Part shown: piece after piece, positions 38,601 through 47,198 of the stretch
Layout: each line of letters opens with the position of its first letter
How positions within the stretch are numbered: position 1 is the stretch's first letter
Assembly (NCBI RefSeq): GCF_900109785.1
Contig: NZ_FOBH01000001.1
Coordinates: 496,001-560,000, forward strand
Origin: Nitrosovibrio tenuis
GTDB taxonomy: Bacteria > Pseudomonadota > Gammaproteobacteria > Burkholderiales > Nitrosomonadaceae
DNA length: 64,000 nucleotides
Direction: 5' to 3'
Notes under the pieces: generated by a model
What the model saw: only the letters and a program-made list of their open reading frames with translations
Told to the model about the DNA's origin: nothing
Database searches by the model: none
Translations under genes and position numbers: made by a program

Positions 38601-39189
38601 GCAGCCTGCGAGTTCGACGCGAGGCGATATCGAATATTCATGGGCCGGCGAAAGGGCGCGCCATATTGGGAATATAGTACACCGCTGGTTGCGGTGTATC
38701 GCCGAGGATGGGCTGGAAACATGGAATACGGCGCGGATTCAGGATTTGCGCGATACTGTCAGGCACCAGTTGATGGCGGGCGGCATGTATAAATATAACA
38801 GGGAAACGGATGTGGCTGCCGACCGCATCATAACTGCCCTCACCCACGCGGTGAGCGATACACGCGGGCGATGGCTGTTGGGATCGCAACAGGATGCTTG
38901 CAACGAGTTGTGCATGACAGCAGTCATCGATGGCCAGCCGCGGGATCTCGTCATCGACCGGACATTTTGTGATGCACATGGCCAGCGCTGGGTTGTGGAC
39001 TACAAGACCAGCAGCCATGAAGGCGCCGACCTGGAAGGCTTTCTCAGCCGTGAGCAGGAGCGCTACCGTGCCCAGCTCGACCGCTACGCCGAGCTTATGC
39101 ACAGGGTTGACAATAAACCGGTAAAGCGGGGACTCTATTTCCCTCTTTTAAGAGGATGGCGGGAGTGGGAGGATGAGGTACGAAAATAG
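35617..39189 (+). CDS. AddA-like UvrD-family helicase-nuclease
   Basis: The 1190-residue SF1 helicase has Walker A APAGSGKT (33-40), IAITFTRKAAGEMRERV, motif II LLIDEFQDTS (about 434-443), LSANFRSQRGIVDWVN, and TIHKAKGLEFDYV and LLYVAATRARKRL near 800-890. A C-terminal nuclease motif WVVDYKTSSHEG lies near 1125-1140. With the preceding AddB-like protein it should resect DNA ends for recombination, in place of RecBCD. An alternative start is MTDTPDLAER, 9 codons in. Confidence 0.92.
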   Translation: MNKLSPISSMTDTPDLAERRRALDPSHSFIVQAPAGSGKTGLLIQRYLKLLTCVNEPEEIIAITFTRKAAGEMRERVIGALAQAGSKLDPLTLPETEHQKLTRELADAAVRRDAEAGWRLAENPARLRIQTFDSLCASLSRQMPILSEFGCQPETLEDASDLYREAARTVIHLVDSNEVVMRDIECLLEHLDNDMARVESLLAEMLARRDHWLRHIHGRDRDELEAALRNTRQDALRHLRSLFQLHPESMQDELVQLMRYAACNLAASGRNSIAMNYEQFGGLCVLPRDEEQDYACWYAIAELLLTRDGAWRKQHTINDGFPTVTKGRKDIAKEWKERACTLVSSLAAHENGNTLCRALHDVRLLPPSCYTEKQWEVLGSIMRLLPRAVAQLRLVFQVRSKVDFTEVSQGALRSLGEPEMPTDLALALDYRIRHLLIDEFQDTSISQYELVTRLTSGWEAGDGRSMLIVGDPMQSIYGFREAEVGLFLRARAAGIGDITLHPISLSANFRSQRGIVDWVNITFARIMPKQEDIALGATPYIPSASMHGLLDGAAVGVHPFFDDDHTAEATRVVEIALQAQKNDPSATMAILVRNRSHLREIAPRLRNAGLKFRAIDIEGLAFRPVVQDLLALTRALTHPGDRLAWLALLRAPWCGLTLADIHALVSTPAPVPMDQSGMSGDTEPTGSGTRDQTIWEVLNDASRIATISTDGQARLRRVREELRVCLDNRYRQSLRETVEAAWLALGGPACVDGLADLEDAAAYLDHLEAHEDAGNAGIRAVEEGLTKLYALPDLKADGRLQIMTIHKAKGLEFDYVILPGLGRSSRSNDKKLFMWMERLRARSSPSEASCGNDLLLAPIQETGADGDRIYAWLEKMDNEKERLEDERLLYVAATRARKRLHLLGSTSVFYSRDGEHELRPPARKSLLSKIWPAVQPIYEKAAVQAVSSQPSPVPHSPTGKESGRTGEYPIDQSLRRLVSGWALPAAPPATKWKAQQPASSTRGDIEYSWAGERARHIGNIVHRWLRCIAEDGLETWNTARIQDLRDTVRHQLMAGGMYKYNRETDVAADRIITALTHAVSDTRGRWLLGSQQDACNELCMTAVIDGQPRDLVIDRTFCDAHGQRWVVDYKTSSHEGADLEGFLSREQERYRAQLDRYAELMHRVDNKPVKRGLYFPLLRGWREWEDEVRK

Positions 39190-39294
39190 GAGAATCGCTA
39201 TCTCAACTTGTAAATTCCATATAGTGGCGGCCGTTTGTCCCGTTTACAACAGTGAGCTGGGGCGTCTATTCCGCACAATATTATTCGGAAAGCC

Positions 39295-40290
39295 ATGCAT
39301 CTGCTGAGATACACATTCGGACTTGTTGCACTCGCCGGGTGCATGGGGGCTGCCGCGACGCCTGCCGCAGCGCAACTGCGGCCGGAGATCGAGGCATTTA
39401 TCGGCGAGATGGTGAATCGGCACGGGTTCAACCAAGCCGAGCTTGAAAGCATTCTCGTCATGGCACAGTTTCAGCCGGCGATTCTCAATGCCATTTCGCA
39501 GCCGGCTACTTCAAGGCCGTGGTACGAGTTTCGTACGCTATTCGTCAACCCGAGGCGTATTGCCGGGGGCGTCGCGTTCTGGAATAGTCATGCCGAAACG
39601 CTGGAGCGCGCGCGCAGGGAGTTTGGCATTCCCGAAGAAATCATCACGGCAGTAATCGGCGTGGAAACACTTTATGGCGCGCAGGCCGGCAAACACCGCG
39701 TTTTGGATGCATTGACCACGCTGGCTTTCGACTACCCCAAGCGAGCCCAATTTTTTCGTGGTGAACTGGAGCAATACCTGCTGTTGGGCAAGGATCAAAA
39801 TGCGGATGTACTGAATATAAAAGGATCTTATGCTGGTGCTATCGGTATTCCGCAATTCATGCCCAGCAGCTACCGGCGCTATGCCGTGGACTACGATAAC
39901 GACGGCAGAATCGATTTATCCGGCAGCACAACGGATGCGATAGGCAGTGTTGCGAACTATCTAAAAAGCCATGGCTGGCAAATGGGAGAAGCGGTGGCGG
40001 TTCCCGCCCTGGTTAACAGTGAAAATTACCGTGCAGCACTCTTCACCGGAAACTGGCCGACCTATACCGTAGCCGACTTGAGAACATTGGGTATCGCTTC
40101 GCGGGTGAGTATGCCTGGCAACCCTCATGCTACATTGATCGAGCTGGAAAACAATGGCGGGAATGAGTATTGGCTGGGGTTCAACAATTTCTTTGTCATT
40201 ACCCGCTATAACCGCAGTGTGAATTATGCAATGTCAGTGTTGGAGTTGGCGAAGGAGATTTACGCAGCCAGGAATTCGAGTTTGCGGTGA
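39295..40290 (+). CDS. mltB: Lytic murein transglycosylase B
   Basis: This periplasmic enzyme cleaves peptidoglycan glycan strands to anhydromuropeptides. The 331 residues start with a lipoprotein-type signal (FGLVALAGC, lipidated Cys16). The catalytic segment is VIGVETLYGAQ with Glu124, followed by SYAGAIGIPQFMPSSYRRYAVDYDNDG, written here in two family blocks (GAIGIPQFMPSSYR and AVDYDNDG). Length and order fit MltB. It stands alone after the helicase gene. Confidence 0.94.
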   Translation: MHLLRYTFGLVALAGCMGAAATPAAAQLRPEIEAFIGEMVNRHGFNQAELESILVMAQFQPAILNAISQPATSRPWYEFRTLFVNPRRIAGGVAFWNSHAETLERARREFGIPEEIITAVIGVETLYGAQAGKHRVLDALTTLAFDYPKRAQFFRGELEQYLLLGKDQNADVLNIKGSYAGAIGIPQFMPSSYRRYAVDYDNDGRIDLSGSTTDAIGSVANYLKSHGWQMGEAVAVPALVNSENYRAALFTGNWPTYTVADLRTLGIASRVSMPGNPHATLIELENNGGNEYWLGFNNFFVITRYNRSVNYAMSVLELAKEIYAARNSSLR

Positions 40291-40374
40291 AGATAACGTT
40301 TATTGAATTCATTCCTCATGCCTATTGCCCTTCGTACTTTTAAACAAACAGGGACCTGAAGTTTGAATTTATCA

Positions 40375-41451
40375 TTATGATGTAGGTTGGCTGAACGCTA
40401 CGACATGGTCAACCTCAAGCTTGATGCCTATTTTCTCCCCTATTGCGTGATTATGATGGCTGGGCACCAGTGACAGGGCAGTTGCACCGCCGGGCAGGCG
40501 TAATGTATATAAAATGTCGGCACCTCGGAACGCCTTGTGCAAAATCACTGCCCATAAGGGGCTGGCGTCGTCATGCACGATGTCATCCGGTCTTATAAGT
40601 ACCTCCACGGGGGATCCGGGGCTACATAAAAGGCAGTATCCCGGAGTACATTCGTGCGGTGTGGTCCCTGTGAGGACTCCCAGTTCTATTTCGACATGTT
40701 GCGGATCGAGCATCCTGCCGGGAAGAAAAACTCCTTGGCCGATGAAGTTTGCGACAAACCGGTTGGTGGGCTGGTGGTAGAGATTGTAAGCCGTGTCCCA
40801 CTGCTGTATTTCGCCATGATGCATGACGCCGATCTCGTCCGCGATTGCAAAAGCCTCGTCCTGATCGTGGGTAACTAAAATCGCCGTAGCGTTCTGACTC
40901 TTGAGAATATCCCGCACTTCCAGGCTCAAGCGTTCCCGCAGGCTCACATCCAGATTGGAGAAAGGTTCGTCCAGTAATAGTAAATCGGGGCGTGGGGCCA
41001 GCGCGCGCGCTAGCGCCACGCGTTGTTGCTGACCCCCGGAAAGCTCATGGGGGTACTTCTTTGCCGCCTCGGCGAGGCCTACGGTTTGCAGCATTTCGGC
41101 AACGCGCGTCTCACGCTCGGTTTTCCGCATGCGATGCAAGCCGAAGCCGACATTCGCGGCGACAGTCAGATGGGGAAACAATGCATAATCTTGAAATACC
41201 ATGCCGATGTGCCGCTGTTCGGGCGGTAAACACACGCTTGCGTTGCTTACTACCGTCCCCTTGAGGGAAATCTCGCCAGCCGAGATAGATTCAAACCCGG
41301 CAATGCAACGTAGCACAGTTGTCTTGCCGCAGCCGCTCGGGCCCAGCAGGCAACCGATCTCACCCTTTTTTAGCGTGAGCGATAAATCGTTCACCACGGT
41401 TTGCCGGCCGTAGGCATGCCGGATATTCCTGAGATCAAGCAGTGTATTCAT
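40375..41451 (-). CDS. fbpC: Iron(III) ABC transporter ATPase
   Basis: The 358-residue ATPase of the Fbp/Sfu-type ferric iron importer has Walker A GPSGCGKTT (37-45), Q-loop MVFQDYALFPH, signature LSGGQQQRVA (137-146), Walker B LLLLDEPFSNLD and the switch TILVTHDQDEA-like region. The C-terminal TOBE-like part holds a short Cys-containing segment (CTPGYCLLCSPG). It is the last gene of fbpA-fbpB-fbpC, 24 bp behind the permease. Confidence 0.92.
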   Translation of the reverse strand: MNTLLDLRNIRHAYGRQTVVNDLSLTLKKGEIGCLLGPSGCGKTTVLRCIAGFESISAGEISLKGTVVSNASVCLPPEQRHIGMVFQDYALFPHLTVAANVGFGLHRMRKTERETRVAEMLQTVGLAEAAKKYPHELSGGQQQRVALARALAPRPDLLLLDEPFSNLDVSLRERLSLEVRDILKSQNATAILVTHDQDEAFAIADEIGVMHHGEIQQWDTAYNLYHQPTNRFVANFIGQGVFLPGRMLDPQHVEIELGVLTGTTPHECTPGYCLLCSPGSPVEVLIRPDDIVHDDASPLWAVILHKAFRGADILYTLRLPGGATALSLVPSHHNHAIGEKIGIKLEVDHVVAFSQPTS

Positions 41452-41475
41452 GCAGCTGTTCAGGTTTTGCTCAAC

Positions 41476-43161
41476 CTATCTATCGGTTTGCCGCATGAAG
41501 AGTACGATGGGGAGCAGCCCTGCCAGCACCAGGGCAACCGCGGGCAGCGCAGCCTGCTCCCATTGTCCTTCCGAAGTCATTTCAAAAATTCTCACCGCCA
41601 GCGTATCCCATCCGAAAGGCCGGGTCATCAGCGTAATGGGCATTTCTTTCATCACATCCACGAACACCAGTGTTGCGCCAGTGAACAGGCCGCCTTTCAG
41701 CATGGGCAAGTGAACACGGCGCAGGACCGACCACCCACCCAGGCCGAGCCCCATGGCGGCCTCGTCAATGTTACCGGTTATACGCTGCATTGCGCTATCT
41801 ATGGGGCTGTGGCTTACGGCGAGAAAACGCGTCATATAGGCGATGAGCATCGTAGCAAGCGTGCCCTGGATCAGCAGTCCCGTTTCTATATGAAACAATC
41901 GCATGACCACTTCACTCAACCAGTTATCCAGCCATGCCAACGGAATAAAGATTCCCACCGCCAGAACCGCCCCGGGCAGCGCATAACCAATGGTGGCGAT
42001 ACGCACGGCGGCGCGAGTGACCCTATCAGATTGCCGGCGCGTTGCATAAACCAGGAGTAGAGCGACGGAACAGGTAAGTAGTGCGGCAAGGAAGGATACC
42101 AGCAATGAATGCCAGAGAAATTCCAGGTAACGCTGGTCGAAATCGCGCGCAAAAACATCCGCAGCCCAGATACTCAGTTGAGTGACCGGTAAAAGGAACG
42201 CAAAAAAAAGTGTGCCCGAGGCAAAACCGGCGATCAACCATGCGCGCCAGCCGGCGAGCGGAATACGATCGCCGGGTGCGCTCTGTTTGATTTCTGCATA
42301 GCGCGTACGTGAACGAAGCTGTTGTTCAATGAGGATCATTGCAAAGACGATCACAATCAGCAGGGACGCGAGCTGAGAGGCCGCAGATAATGAAAACATG
42401 GCGAACCACGCTTTATAGATGGCGGTGGTGAATGTGTCATAGTTGAAAACTGCCACCGTACCGAAATCCGCGAGCGTTTCCATCAACGCCAGCATCAGCC
42501 CGCCTGCAATCCAAGGTCGCGCCATGGGTAGTGCCAGCTTGAAAAATCCTTGTGTACGATTAAGGCCCAGGGATTGAGCGGCCTCCAGTGAGCGCTTACC
42601 CTGAGTGAGAAATGCGTTGCGTGCCAGCAGATAGACATAGGGATAAAACGCCAGAACCATAACAACGATAACACCCGTTCTGCTGCGTACATTCGGAAAC
42701 CAGAACAGGTCCGGTCCCAGCCATTCACGGAGCATGGTTTGAACGGGACCAATGTAATCGAATAATCCTAGCGCAACGAATGCAGTGACATACGCGGGAA
42801 TCGCAAGAGGCAGCAGCAAGGCCCAGGAAAAGAATTTGCGCCCGGGAAATTCACATACCGCGGTGAACCACGCAAGGCTGACCCCCAGCAGCGTTACACC
42901 ACAGGCGACTCCCACAGCGAGCCAGAATGTATTACTCAGCAGGGCCGGTAGCGTTGTCTCAACAAGATGTTGCCAGACATCGCTGGCAGGAGAGAAGAAT
43001 GACGAGATGACTGTGCCGACGGGAATCAGCACGACTGCCGCGACCAGAATAGGGATCAGGCGCCAGCGCAGTAAGCCGCTTTGTTTATAGATCGATAAGC
43101 GGGAAAAATAACTTCTGGTGCTTGTATTGTCCCCCGTGGAGTTAATCGCCTCACTTTTCAC
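41476..43161 (-). CDS. fbpB: Iron(III) ABC transporter permease (fused two-domain type)
   Basis: The 561-residue membrane protein contains two BPD-type permease halves, each with an EAA loop (EAAQSLGLNRTQGFFKLALP near 195-214, and DEAAMGLGLGGWSVLRRVHLP near 470-490), typical for FbpB/SfuB. Translation starts at a GTG 10 bp after fbpA, with AAAGG just ahead. It forms the channel for the ferric iron delivered by FbpA. Confidence 0.93.
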   Translation of the reverse strand: MKSEAINSTGDNTSTRSYFSRLSIYKQSGLLRWRLIPILVAAVVLIPVGTVISSFFSPASDVWQHLVETTLPALLSNTFWLAVGVACGVTLLGVSLAWFTAVCEFPGRKFFSWALLLPLAIPAYVTAFVALGLFDYIGPVQTMLREWLGPDLFWFPNVRSRTGVIVVMVLAFYPYVYLLARNAFLTQGKRSLEAAQSLGLNRTQGFFKLALPMARPWIAGGLMLALMETLADFGTVAVFNYDTFTTAIYKAWFAMFSLSAASQLASLLIVIVFAMILIEQQLRSRTRYAEIKQSAPGDRIPLAGWRAWLIAGFASGTLFFAFLLPVTQLSIWAADVFARDFDQRYLEFLWHSLLVSFLAALLTCSVALLLVYATRRQSDRVTRAAVRIATIGYALPGAVLAVGIFIPLAWLDNWLSEVVMRLFHIETGLLIQGTLATMLIAYMTRFLAVSHSPIDSAMQRITGNIDEAAMGLGLGGWSVLRRVHLPMLKGGLFTGATLVFVDVMKEMPITLMTRPFGWDTLAVRIFEMTSEGQWEQAALPAVALVLAGLLPIVLFMRQTDR

Positions 43162-43171
43162 CCTTTATGCC

Positions 43172-44185
43172 TTACCGATAGCCGGCCCGATCCATCAATT
43201 TAACCGCTTCTGCCTGCAGTTCACCTGCCGTAGTCACATTGATACGATTTTCTTTAAAAGAGCCCCAAGCAGCCACCAGCGGGTCCGGTTTGACTTTGGG
43301 ATTGGCTGGATACTCCATGTTTACATCGGCAAACAGGTTCTGCGCCTTTTCCGATGACAGAAATTCCAGCAATTTAATTGCAGCCGGAACGTTATGCGCG
43401 TATCTTGTAACTCCTGCCCCTGAGATGTTTACATGGACTCCGGTACCCGTCTGGTTTGGCCAGAAAATTGCTAGCGGAAGTGAAGGGTTCTTCTCCATCA
43501 GGCGGCCGTAATAATAAGTGTTAGCCAAGGTAACGTCGCATTGCCCGGCAGCAACAAATTCCATTGCCCTGGTTTCATCGGATAGGGGGTCGATGGCCAG
43601 ATTGGCGACCCAGCCTTTTACGATTTGTTCGGTTTTGGCCTCGCCATGCTCGGCAATCATCATTGCCACCAGAGACTGATTGTATACTTTCTTGGAAGTG
43701 CGCAGGCACAGCCGCCCCTTCCATTTTGGCTCAGCCAGGGCTTCGTAAGTAGAAAGATCGGAAGGTTTTACTTTTTGCGTATTATATATGATGGTGCGCG
43801 CGCGCACCGACAGGCCGAACCACTGATTCTGCGGGTCGCGCAGATAAGCGGGGATATTGGCTCCGAGTATTTTGGATTCTACCGGCTGCAGGAGCCCCTC
43901 CCGGGCAGCTTCCCAGAGGTTGCCTGCATCTGAAGTGATTAACATATCGGCAGGGGTGTTTTTTCCTTCCGCTTTAAGTCGAGCGAGCAATGCGCCCTCC
44001 TTATCGGTAATGAATTTCACGCCGATGCCCGTATCTTTAGTGAATGCGTCGAACATCGGTTTTATGAGCTGTTCGATCCGGGCCGAATAGACAACCACTT
44101 GCTCCGCATGTGCCGCGTTGGCGCTAAATAGGCTGACACAACAAAACATTGCGGTAAGATAATGGTACAAGCGGCGGCTCGGCAT
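43172..44185 (-). CDS. fbpA: Iron(III) ABC transporter substrate-binding protein
   Basis: The periplasmic ferric-binding protein is 337 residues from ATG 44185, with GGAG 7 bases ahead; the frame runs 14 codons further up. A signal peptide is clear (LYHYLTAMFCCVSLFSANAAHA). The mature start EQVVVYSARIEQL is typical of FbpA/FutA. The tyrosine pair NTYYYGRL, used in the family to hold iron, is present. A Fur-box-like site lies 51 bp upstream, so iron repression is expected. Confidence 0.93.
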   Translation of the reverse strand: MPSRRLYHYLTAMFCCVSLFSANAAHAEQVVVYSARIEQLIKPMFDAFTKDTGIGVKFITDKEGALLARLKAEGKNTPADMLITSDAGNLWEAAREGLLQPVESKILGANIPAYLRDPQNQWFGLSVRARTIIYNTQKVKPSDLSTYEALAEPKWKGRLCLRTSKKVYNQSLVAMMIAEHGEAKTEQIVKGWVANLAIDPLSDETRAMEFVAAGQCDVTLANTYYYGRLMEKNPSLPLAIFWPNQTGTGVHVNISGAGVTRYAHNVPAAIKLLEFLSSEKAQNLFADVNMEYPANPKVKPDPLVAAWGSFKENRINVTTAGELQAEAVKLMDRAGYR

Positions 44186-44235
44186 TTTTTTCTCCGGGTA
44201 TGAATAGCGGAAGACTATTATTGTCATATTATAAA

Positions 44236-44250
44236 TGATAATAATTATCA
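44236..44250. promoter_or_regulatory. Fur box
   Basis: TGATAATAATTATCA is a perfect 15-bp palindrome around A-T and matches the core of the Fur consensus GATAATGATAATCATTATC. It lies between divergent fbpABC and the gene at 44273, so it may control both. Confidence 0.8.
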
Positions 44251-44272
44251 GTAAAGCACCACATTAATTATC

Positions 44273-44539
44273 ATGGAAAAATCCCAATCGGCTTCATCTT
44301 ATCAGCGCCTGCAGGAGCTTCTTGCAGTTCCCGAGCGCCAGCGTACCGAAGCCCAATGGGCTGAAATCAATGAGCTCGAGATTACGCTTACTCCTGTCAA
44401 CCGGGCCAACGCTCCGGAGCAGAACCATCGGCGTAAACCCGGCGCACCCACGGATCAGCCGAAACCTCGGGAGGGCGCTCCCGGGAAATGGGGGCTGAAG
44501 AAGCTGCGTAAAAGGCCGCCCAGAGGAGGAACGCCTTAA
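44273..44539 (+). CDS. Hypothetical charged protein next to a Fur box
   Basis: The 88-residue product has a helical first half (SYQRLQELLAVPERQRTEAQ, EINELEITL) and a Pro/Arg/Lys-rich, probably disordered, second half (RRKPGAPTDQPKPREGAPGK). No family is recognised. The ATG is 23 bp from the Fur box, leaving little room for a promoter on this side; the box may cover its -10. No strong ribosome site is seen, so the gene is only likely. Confidence 0.5.
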   Translation: MEKSQSASSYQRLQELLAVPERQRTEAQWAEINELEITLTPVNRANAPEQNHRRKPGAPTDQPKPREGAPGKWGLKKLRKRPPRGGTP

Positions 44540-44629
44540 TGAATAGATGGCATGAATCTCAAGCAACACCTGGCAATATCTTTTATGAATAACCGATAAG
44601 CATATATTCTGGATTCGGAGGGGAGCGTA

Positions 44630-44950
44630 ATGCAACTTACAACAACGCCAAGCATCGAGGGCAAACGCATCACCAAATATTGCGGAGTCATCGCTGGTGA
44701 AGCAATCCTCGGCGCCAACTTGTTCAAGGATTTGTTTGCGGGTATTCGGGACCTGGTGGGGGGCCGTTCGGGTACCTACGAGAGAGAACTGCAACGTGCG
44801 CGTGAGATTGCCCTTGAAGAGCTAACGCAACGGGCGGTGGATCTGGGAGCAAACGCCGTGATCGGTATTGATATCGATTACGAGATCATGGGTAAGGAAA
44901 ATGGCATGCTTATGGTCTCCGCGAGTGGAACTGCGGTGATCGTTGAATAG
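44630..44950 (+). CDS. YbjQ/UPF0145 family protein
   Basis: The 106-residue protein of the YbjQ family (putative heavy-metal-binding, pentameric fold) starts [20 protein letters not shown]. It has [20 protein letters not shown] and the closing [19 protein letters not shown] lies before the ATG. Function is unknown in the family. Confidence 0.92.
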   Translation: MQLTTTPSIEGKRITKYCGVIAGEAILGANLFKDLFAGIRDLVGGRSGTYERELQRAREIALEELTQRAVDLGANAVIGIDIDYEIMGKENGMLMVSASGTAVIVE

Positions 44951-45235
44951 GCGACCGCGCAGGACGGAGCAGTGTCTTCCGCAGGAAGATACAACCTGGA
45001 GTGAGCAGTTTTGAATGATGAAGTTACGGTCGTGGCATCCCGCTTCGCGGGAACCCTCGCCCCTAAGCTTCGGGGCGCCACCTCGCAGCGGATGCAGGCG
45101 CCTCCAACCAATGCGATCGGACATTCAGCTGCTCTGATACCGCTCGGGCGATGCTCCAAGGGCGCCAACGCCCCCTCCCACTTTTTTGGATCCCTCGGCA
45201 ACGCTCAGGGTGCGCGATGAAAGTGGGCCGTGCAT
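44951..45235. other. Non-coding stretch with short palindromes
   Basis: No gene is supported. Small hairpins occur: TCTTCC/GGAAGA near 44975-44989, CCCGCTTCGCGGG near 45039-45051, and CCCC/GGGG around AAGCTTCG near 45061-45075. The CTTCG-centred palindromes resemble those at 8415-8475, so a short dispersed palindromic repeat family may exist. Confidence 0.4.
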
Positions 45236-45934
45236 TTACCACGGCACAAGCTGCCCATCATAGGCGAAGAATTTACCCGAGTCGCCCATGGTCAGGCGGC
45301 TAATGACCTGACGCATTCCCGATACGCTTTGCACTGCGGAGATCAGTGCGTTCGGCCCACCCATATCGGTCTTTACCCATCCTGGATGAAAAACCACTGC
45401 GATAACGCCGGCTGGGTTAAGGTCGATGGATAGTGTTTTCACGACCATATTGACTGCGGCCTTGCTGGATCGGTACATGTAACTGCCCCCGCTGGTGTTT
45501 TCCGAGATACTGCCCATTTTGCTGCTGATCGTCACGATCGTTTTCTGGCTTCCCCGAGCGACATGGGAAGCAAACGCCTGAACCATCTTCAGCGGCGCCA
45601 TGGTATTGACGAGGAACGCGCGGACCCATGCCTCATAATCAATATTAGTGAAAGTGCCGGCATGAGAATCGGTATAAACCCCGGCATTATTAATCAGTAG
45701 ATCAATGGATTCGCCGGATAGCGAACGGGCCAGTTCATCGATCTGGTCATGGTCAGCGACATCCAGCATATATACACTGACCCGGTCAGGATATTTCGTT
45801 GCCAGCATATTGAGTGCATCTGCCTTCTCTGGAGTACGGCAGCAGGCCAATACACGCCAGCCGTCCTCGGCATATTGTCGGGAGAACTCCAAACCAATCC
45901 CACGGTTGGCGCCGGTGATCAATGTTGTTTTCAT
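45236..45934 (-). CDS. SDR family oxidoreductase
   Basis: The 232-residue short-chain dehydrogenase has the NAD(P) loop TGANRGIG (residues 6-13), NNAG, a catalytic Ser in VTISSKMG, and YRSSKAAVNM with the Tyr-x-x-x-Lys pair. GGAGGAAAGC precedes ATG 45934, which sets the start. The sequence resembles the C-factor/sniffer-like branch of carbonyl reductases; the substrate is unknown. It is divergent from another SDR gene. Confidence 0.9.
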   Translation of the reverse strand: MKTTLITGANRGIGLEFSRQYAEDGWRVLACCRTPEKADALNMLATKYPDRVSVYMLDVADHDQIDELARSLSGESIDLLINNAGVYTDSHAGTFTNIDYEAWVRAFLVNTMAPLKMVQAFASHVARGSQKTIVTISSKMGSISENTSGGSYMYRSSKAAVNMVVKTLSIDLNPAGVIAVVFHPGWVKTDMGGPNALISAVQSVSGMRQVISRLTMGDSGKFFAYDGQLVPW

Positions 45935-46164
45935 GCTTTCCTCCATTTGGATATTGCCCGGATGCGGTTTCCCATAACCAGAGTAGCTGTTGTCTAAAAT
46001 TATAGACAACAGACTGTAGTATCAGAGGCTCAAATCGAAGGTGCAAGTGGCGAATCTACCGAAGTTGATCGAAAACATGATCGGAGAGCGCGCACGAAGC
46101 CGCGGCTTGCGTATGAGATGGGCGAGAAGCTAAACATAACGCAATAAAAATGAAGGAGGGAGAA

Positions 46165-46980
46165 ATGAGTCAGAAAATCGCACTGGTGACAGGCGCATCC
46201 AGCGGTATTGGAAGAGCCACGGCCAAGCTTCTTGCAAGAAATGGCTATTACGTATTCGCAGCGGCCCGGCGTATGCATAGGTTGGAACGGATACGCTCCG
46301 ACCATATTGAGCCGATCAGGCTGGATGTCACGGATGAAGAAGCTATTCAAGCAACGGTAAACCATATCATTTCAACAAAGGGAAGAATTGATGTGCTGGT
46401 GAATAATGCTGCGTTCTGCCAACTGGGCGCTATAGAATGCGTTTCGATGGAGGCCGCTCACCGTCAGTTCGAGGTTAACGTTTTTGGCTACGCGCGATTC
46501 ATGCAGGCGGTTCTGCCATACATGCGGGATCAGAAATCTGGATGCATCATCAATATTGTTTCGGCGTTGAGCAGGGTATCCATTCCGGGTTTTGGCTGGT
46601 ATGCGGCCTCGAAGCATGCTGTGGAAGCACTGACTGATGCCTTGCGGGGAGAGGTGATGGAGTTCGGGATCGACGTCGTGCTCATCGCACCTGGCCTGAT
46701 CAAAACTGAATTCGTTCCCAATCAGCTACGGCTGCTTCAGACGGTCGCGCATCCATCTGCCTATCAAAAACTTCTCGCGGGTGTGCACAAGCTTCTGGCT
46801 GGCGAACCCAAGGCGCCTGGGCCGGACATCATTGCACAATCCGTACTTGATGCTTTGACGGCTATTGTTCGCCCAGTACGGCATGCTCTGCCTTTTGATT
46901 CCAAGATAGCCGTTGTGGCCAGGTGGCTGCTTGGGGACCGCCTCTTTGCCTGGGGAGCCAGGCGTCAGATGAAATTTTAA
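46165..46980 (+). CDS. SDR family oxidoreductase
   Basis: The 271-residue short-chain dehydrogenase starts MSQKIALVTGASSGIGRAT behind AAGGAGGGAG, which decides against the ATG 15 bases upstream. It has VNNAAFCQ, the active-site IVSALSRVS and WYAASKHAVEAL. The middle and C-terminal parts (APGLIKTEF) fit the classical retinol/17-beta-type SDRs. Substrate not predictable. The 230-bp space to the divergent SDR gene holds their promoters. Confidence 0.9.
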   Translation: MSQKIALVTGASSGIGRATAKLLARNGYYVFAAARRMHRLERIRSDHIEPIRLDVTDEEAIQATVNHIISTKGRIDVLVNNAAFCQLGAIECVSMEAAHRQFEVNVFGYARFMQAVLPYMRDQKSGCIINIVSALSRVSIPGFGWYAASKHAVEALTDALRGEVMEFGIDVVLIAPGLIKTEFVPNQLRLLQTVAHPSAYQKLLAGVHKLLAGEPKAPGPDIIAQSVLDALTAIVRPVRHALPFDSKIAVVARWLLGDRLFAWGARRQMKF

Positions 46981-47198
46981 CCTAGTCAGGCAGTTGGACG
47001 GAGTAGCGAACTCATCACAAGGTAAAAATTCAAGTATCGCAAACCTTTGGGATCACGGCGGGGTAAACCCAAAAATGAGCGGTTAACTGCCGGATTCAGG
47101 TTTAATCCCGGTATTGCCCGCCTTGCACCCACTGTACCGCCTTGATCTGGCCGTAAGCTTTGCGGCAGATACGGTCGAGGCCGGAGGATAAGGCATTA
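46981..47198. other. Intergenic region between converging genes
   Basis: About 220 bases without a supported gene. On the minus strand a frame ending IKAVQWVQGGQYRD (stop near 47102) looks protein-like, but it has no start of its own and overlaps the permease end in another frame. It may be a small decayed gene. Confidence 0.3.
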
